From Cacajao melanocephalus (Eukaryota; Chordata; Mammalia; Primates; Pitheciidae): a stretch of DNA of 64,000 nucleotides. Where the stretch lies: assembly GCA_963573385.1 (NCBI GenBank), contig CAUYLG010052038.1, forward strand, positions 1 through 64,000, written 5' to 3'. Numbering within the stretch: the stretch's first letter is position 1; each line of letters starts with the position of its first letter. This document shows, in pieces, positions 58,909-64,000 of the stretch. A model generated the notes under the pieces. That model did no database searches, was not told the origin of the DNA, and was given only the letters and a program-made list of their open reading frames with translations. The position numbers were made by a program, and so were the translations under genes.

Positions 58909-61900
58909 GGACATGATAGCATCAATAAATTCCATTAGCATAAGCCAATGCCACATTTTATTTGCTGTGAACTTAATTTCCATGTCAAAAACAATGCTAT
59001 GTGTACTATGACAGTGAATGTGACATCTGTAAGTTCAAGGATGATGGTTTTAGAAGAAGCATTTTGGGCAGGAGAAACAAAATCATAGCCAGAATATCTA
59101 TTCCAGAAAGAAAAAAAGAAAGCACTGTCTCTTCCATTATAGAAGTTACCCAATATAATCAATCTGCCAATAGGTCACCGGCTGGTCCCCCTGTAGAATA
59201 ATGCCATTCTAGAACCAAGTGTTGACCTGTTGTATTAGCAGGCGGGACACTCAGAAATAGCTCTAACCAGATTGTCATTCATAAGTAAAAGTTCAGTTTG
59301 TTGAACCAATGAACATTTCATTCATGTGCTTATTGGGCACAAACAAGGTAACTGGTGACTGACATCCACAAAACAAGTTATCACGACCATCCAGTTACTA
59401 AGATACCCTCTGTTAAGAAAGCTTTTTGCCGAGTACTTACATAAGAAGCAGATATCTTCACATTATATACTTGGAGATGTTTTTCCATATACCACTTCTG
59501 CAGATCTCCTTGACACCAAATCATGTTCCCTGTAAAACAAATCATTTGTCATTTCAGATAGTGTCCAGTATACCAGAAAGAAGCATCTGAAAATCAAAAA
59601 AAAAATTCCTTTCTCAGTAGGTTGGCCAATAAGTGTGGGTTGAAAGATAAAAGAATATGTAAGAGGAGTTGGCACCCTGAGAATCTGTGTCATTGCAAAT
59701 GCAACTTGTTTGTGCCTTCAGGATGTACTCAAGCTTAATCTTGTATATATCATTTCCTTTTAGTGGTGAAATGAAGCTCTATTTGCCCAAATGTAGGGCT
59801 TAATGGGTCAGACAACACTGAATTTGACAGGCAGGTCAGATTAAATGATAATTTGGTCACCCAATATGATAGTTCAGGCTTTTGTGGGATCCAATAGCAA
59901 GCTAGAAACATCTCAAAAAGAGACTTGTTAACTCAAAGAGATGGCATGATATCCTTCAAAATCCTAAATGTTTTTACCTTAGTTTACCTGTAGGGTCCTG
60001 ACAAAGATTCCATAAAACATCTGTCTGTCACAGACATTTCAGGTATCATTAGATCTTATAGCCCATACCTGTGTGATACGACTCAGTAGTGAATCTTCCT
60101 CTGGGAACCACTCAAAATTGCAGCCTTTCAAGCTACTCAATAAATAAGATATATGTTATCTTTATAATCTGAAGGGTCCTATGGAACACTGAGTCTCTAT
60201 ATGGTGGGAGGAGCCAGACACAAAAACTTCGTTTTGACACTGGAAGGACATATCTTGACATGCCCCAGATCATCGTAACCTTAAACAATTTTCCTGAGGT
60301 ACAGGTGTTTTAATATTTTCGAATTTATTTATTCCCTTCTGGTATATATGTGTACTATCAAGATATCTAGGGTAGTTACCACTTTCTGCTCACCAGGCAC
60401 AGTCATCATACATCATCTACATAGGGGAACAACTGAATGTTCTGTGAAATGAAGAGATGGTCAAGAACCCTTGACTAGATTATGACAGAGAGCAGGAAAG
60501 TTGCTACATCCCCGAAGTAGAATAGGGAAGATGTCTTGCTGGCAATGACAAATGAAAGCTAACTGTGTTTGGTGGTCTCTAGCAATAGACAAGAAAACAA
60601 ACAAACAAACAAAAACCATTCACCAAATCAAAAACTGTATGACAGGAAATTTTTATCTGCTCTAGTGATGAAACCACATCTGAGACAGCTGCCGCAATTA
60701 AATTTACCACATGATTAAGACATTCTCCAACATCTGTCTTCTTCTGCACAGGCCAAATAGGAGAGTTAGATGGGAATATGCTAGAAATCATCATTTCTAC
60801 ATTTTCAAGGTTTTGATGTGGCATTAACCTTGAAACTCTTTGAGGAATGAGATGTTGTCTTGGGCACACTATATTTATAGGTAGAGGCTCTTCTAGAGGC
60901 TTTTCCCTTGACCTTTCTTACCAATGAAAACCCTCAATCCATGGGTCAAAAAATCAACATGCGTATTGTGCCAATTGTTTAGTGTGCCTATTCCAGATAA
61001 ACATTCCGGAACTAGGAAATAATCCCAAGGTCGGTTTGGGGACCCGGTGGTCTCCCAGAGAGACAACCTCGACCTAAAATATCATTAATATCCCCACCTC
61101 CAAAGTCCCTCCTTTGATTGGTGGATCACAGTGGTATCTTGTGTCTCCAGGAATTATTGGAAGCTCAGAGCCACCATCATATAATTCCTTAATAATATGG
61201 TACCTTCCCTTTGTTCAATGCCCCCTTGTAAATGACAACCGATCTTTTTGGAGAAAGCTAGAGAAAAATATACTGGATGAGTTTTTGGCAGCGCAGAGTC
61301 CTTCCCTAAAGGAACCTGGTTCCCTTTCATCCAAGGTGCCCTGAAAGTGTGAACTGGCTCACAAATGGAAATCAATTATCAATTTGATGATCCAAGTTAA
61401 ACTTCTGTTCACCAGACTCTCCTGCCCATATCTAGAAATCAAGTAAGAAATCAGCTTTATAGAAAGCTGCCCATGAATTTCAGTCCTTGACCCACCATGA
61501 TCAAGTAGCTAATGACAAAGTTCTCTGTAGGTGAAATCGTTCTTACTACTGCTTCAAATCTGCTACCCATTACTATGCCTGTTGTTTCTGGCAGTTCAGT
61601 GCTGCCACTTGGCCCTGGCCACCTTGGGATTCCATCATCCCTATTTATTTCAGGGATTCTATTTTAATGGCAAGACAACTTATTGTCTTTCCTGGCCTAC
61701 AGAAAGCTACCACAAAGCTTTTCAAGGCTGACAATATTCCCTTTGCCAAGATATTTAAGCAGTTCTTACAACCTAAATCTATCCTCACATTCATATATCT
61801 CTAAGCCTTTTGAATACTGTCTTCTATAGTATACCAAGGGAGTTCTTGTAGCTCAACTTCATTCAGTCAACTAACAAAGCCAAAGGTAAGAACTATTTAC

Positions 61901-62139
61901 CAGCCACTTAGCGCACATTGAATATGGAATTTTTCATTAAGTGAATCAATTTCAATACCTTCAACCTGACTTAAAATTATATCCACCCATTTTGACCAAC
62001 ATACTTTTAATTCATTTCCATACATATTTCCCAGGTTTCAGTTAAATATAAGTTATATAATTCTTTTGATGTGTGCTGTACCTCTATTCTGGTCATAATT
62101 ATTATCTGATACAAAAGCATAAAAAAACTGAGACTTATA
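58909..62139 (-). mobile_element. ERVL (class III endogenous retrovirus) internal region, pro-pol part
   Basis: On the minus strand the block runs collinear with ERVL from the gag/protease side (about 61900) through reverse transcriptase (about 60870-60200) to the RNase H/integrase side (about 59200). Landmarks on the plus strand include GGGTAGTTACC, AGACAGCTGCCGCAATTAAAT, CCAAATAGGAGAGTTAGATGG, AACATTCCGGAACTAGG and CGGTTTGGGGACCCGGTGG. All frames are interrupted, so no protein can be made. It is related to HERV-L/MLT2 elements. No MLT2 LTR was found within the window. Confidence 0.82.
60380..60869 (-). pseudogene. ERVL reverse-transcriptase remnant with YVDD box
   Basis: A 96-codon open piece (60869-60579) carries SNSPIWPVQ and LIAAAVSDVVSSLEQIK, residues typical of the N-terminal fingers of an ERVL reverse transcriptase. 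Further on, separated by stops and a frame change, YVDD is encoded at 60423-60412, the catalytic box that in retroviral enzymes has the form YxDD. Directly after it come two TGA codons in that frame, while the next frame is open (MMTVPGEQKVV). The enzyme is therefore broken by several frameshifts and stops. Confidence 0.75.
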
Positions 62140-62178
62140 TCAGGTTGGTGCAAAATTGATATGTTTGTATCAACCTAA
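62140..62178. mobile_element. MADE1 mini-mariner with internal deletion
   Basis: The termini TCAGGTTGGTGCAAAATTGA and TATCAACCTAA are the MADE1/Hsmar1-type inverted repeats. TA dinucleotides flank both ends (62138-62139, 62179-62180), as expected. At 39 bp it is half the usual ~80 bp; the hairpin centre is lost. Confidence 0.85.
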
Positions 62179-62180
62179 TA

Positions 62181-62800
62181 TATTTAAAAACAAAGAGAGG
62201 TAGTAGGATAAATCCAGAGGACATCAGCATTCCTCAACACATCAAGGTCTCAGGCCCGGGTGATTAAGTTCTTGAGAAAGAGGGAGAGTGAATTCCTAAA
62301 ATTTGGGAGGAAAAACTGTTTCTACTGGCAAATCAGCCTCCATAAAATGTAAAAGTTCAGGTTTCTCTACATCATCAGAATCAGCCCTGATTTCTCCATC
62401 CCACTGTTGATGGCCCTAGTCCTTCCCAGTCAATGCCTTAATTCAAATATGAAAAACCCTAAAAGATTGTGTTGAATTATAATTCAGTCACTCACCAGCC
62501 TTTGGGGTTGGTTTTCAGAAATTTTCTAGGAAATGCTATTTCTCTTACAACAGAAATAGAACTTTTCTACTCTAACATATAAACCTTGATCTTAGAATTA
62601 AAACTTCTGAGCTCATTTTCTTTCTCTACATTTTCCAATGAAACGCAACCAAAATCATTATATTCATTTTTATTAAAGTGTTCTACACCAACAACTACTT
62701 GGTCATTCAAAATCTTGCTTTCTATAAGCATTTGATTACAGATGAAACCACAAATAACAATTTAAGAATGTTTTTTGACACTACATGCCATGGCTTATGT
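62181..62800 (-). mobile_element. ERVL internal region, probable gag part
   Basis: CATCATCAGAATCAGCCCTG, CCATCCCACTGTTGATGGCCC and CTCACCAGCCTTTGGGGTTGG look like the gag side of ERVL-type elements in reverse. It is less certain than the pol part. It would extend the provirus to within 35 bp of the L1. Confidence 0.45.
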
Positions 62801-62832
62801 TGTCATGTATTGGAAGCAAGTACATCAACATC

Positions 62833-64000
62833 TATTTTTCATGTTTTTATTAACGAATTTTTATGGGTACATAGTAGGTGTATACACTTGTGGGGTACAT
62901 GAGATGTTTTGATACAGGCATGCAATGTGTAATAATCACATTACAATAAATGGAGTATCCTACCTCTCAAGCATTTATCCTTTGTGTTACAATCCAATTA
63001 TACTCCTTTCGTTATTTTAAATGTAGAATTAAATTGACTATAGTTACTCTGCTGTGATATCAAATACTAGGTCTTATTTATTGTTTCAAACTATATTTAT
63101 TTATGCCCATTAATGATCCCCACCTCCCTCCCCCAAACCAGTCCCCGACTTCCCTTCCCAGCCTCTGGTAACCACCCTTCTACTCTATATAACCACAAGT
63201 TCAATTGTTTTGATTTTTAGATCCCACAAATAAGTGAGAACATGTGATGTTTGCCTTTCTGTGCCTGGCTTATTTCACTTAACATAATGAGCTCCAGTTT
63301 CTTCCATGTTGATGCAAATAACTTGATAGCATTATTTTTTTTACGGCTGAATAGAACTCCATGGTGTATAAGCACCACATTTTCTTTATCCATTCATCTC
63401 AATAAAGAAAATGTGGTACTTATATACAGTGGATACAGGTTGCTTCCAAATCTTGGCTATTGTGAACAGTGGGATTGCCAGCTTGTATGGTGGTTCGATT
63501 TTTAGTTTTTTGAGAAACCTCCAAACTGTTCTCTGTAGTGGTTGTACTAATATCCCTTCCCACCAACAGTGTATGAAGGCTTTTCCTTTTCCCCACATCC
63601 TTGTCAGCAATTTTTATTGCCTGACTTTTGAATAAAAGCCAATTTCACTGGGGTGAGATGATACCTCTTTGTAGTTTTGATTTGTATTTCTCTGATGATC
63701 AGTGAAAATGTGCTCAACAAGCACACTTTCATATGCCTGTTTGTCGTTCATATGTCTTCTTTTGAAAAATGTCTATTTCAATCTTTTCCCATTTTTAAAT
63801 CAGATTATTAGATTTTATCCTATAGAGTTATTTGATCTCCTTATATAGTCTGGGTATTAGTCTTTTATCAGATGGGTAATTTACAAATATTTTCTTTCAT
63901 TCTGTGGGTTGTCTTTTCACTTTGTTATTTCCTTTGCTGTGCAGAAGCCTTTTTAACTGATGTGACCCCATTTGTCCATATTAGTTTTGGATTTCTGTTC
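62833..64000 (-). mobile_element. L1 (L1PB/L1MA age), 3' UTR and ORF2 C-terminus, runs off the window
   Basis: Read on the plus strand it is the reverse of L1: GGGTACATAGTAGGTGTATAC, GGCATGCAATGTGTAATAATC, ACCTCCCTCCCCCAAACC, GTGAGAACATGTGATGTTTGC, TTGCCTGACTTTTGAATAAAAG, and CTTTGCTGTGCAGAAGCC near the window edge. The ORF2 part has stops and shifts. It carries the local inverted repeat at 63366-63427. Confidence 0.95.
63366..63427. repeat. Inverted repeat, 24-bp arms and 12-bp loop, inside L1
   Basis: Left arm 63366-63389 (GTATAAGCACCACATTTTCT and TTAT) pairs with 63402-63427 (ATAAAGAAAATGTGGTACTT and ATATAC) with one mismatch and a 2-bp bulge. Normal L1 has only the left arm here. Confidence 0.95.

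Overview
This window is AT-rich nuclear DNA from a primate, most probably human. Several Alu elements on both strands, an L1PA-type 3' end, MaLR retrotransposons (MST/THE1/MLT1), ERVL sequence, Tigger and mariner DNA transposons, and worn MIR and L2 copies are a combination found only in primate genomes. All repeat names here come from my own reading against remembered family sequences; no database search was run. I see no convincing host protein-coding exon, tRNA, rRNA, snRNA or CRISPR array. Most open reading frames lie inside transposons, microsatellites or AT-rich DNA.

Layout. 1-126 is the 3' part of a very diverged Alu, followed by an unusual GC-richer block (127-1655) that I cannot assign to a repeat family and that holds the only non-repeat reading frames worth a look. 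1.7-6.7 kb is plain AT-rich DNA. 6.8-14.3 kb holds a solo MST LTR, an Alu, an L2 split by a FLAM monomer and by an ~890-bp ERV LTR, and a complete MST (ERVL-MaLR) element at 11918-14258 with two LTRs and a tRNA-Leu-like primer site. 14.4-20.9 kb is dominated by two L1 ORF2 remnants, with a MIR, an Alu and microsatellites. 22-31.6 kb contains L2, MLT1 and MST LTRs, then an old L1 split by a ~1.6-kb Tc1/mariner element that itself carries an Alu, then a Tigger element. 31.6-57.8 kb is less repeat-dense, with scattered MIR, L2, Alu, L1 and LTR pieces, a compound microsatellite, and a ~415-bp TA/CA-rich simple-repeat tract. 57.8-64.0 kb is a nest: an ERVL provirus interior on the minus strand, with a recognisable but broken reverse-transcriptase region, is interrupted by a THE1-type LTR with a perfect 5-bp target duplication and by a MADE1 mini-mariner, abuts an L1PA 3' end, and is followed by a minus-strand L1 that runs off the window.

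How the parts relate. Nothing here forms an operon or pathway. The history is one of successive insertions, and the nesting order gives relative ages. The observations I would check first are: two short direct duplications (110 bp at 35308/36659 and 58 bp at 43515/44257) that are not tandem and not explained by a repeat I know; a near-perfect 24-bp-arm inverted repeat created inside the terminal L1; the 240-codon open frame (the longest in the window) inside the MST element; and the GC-rich block at the left end. I found no sign of a previously undescribed biological system.
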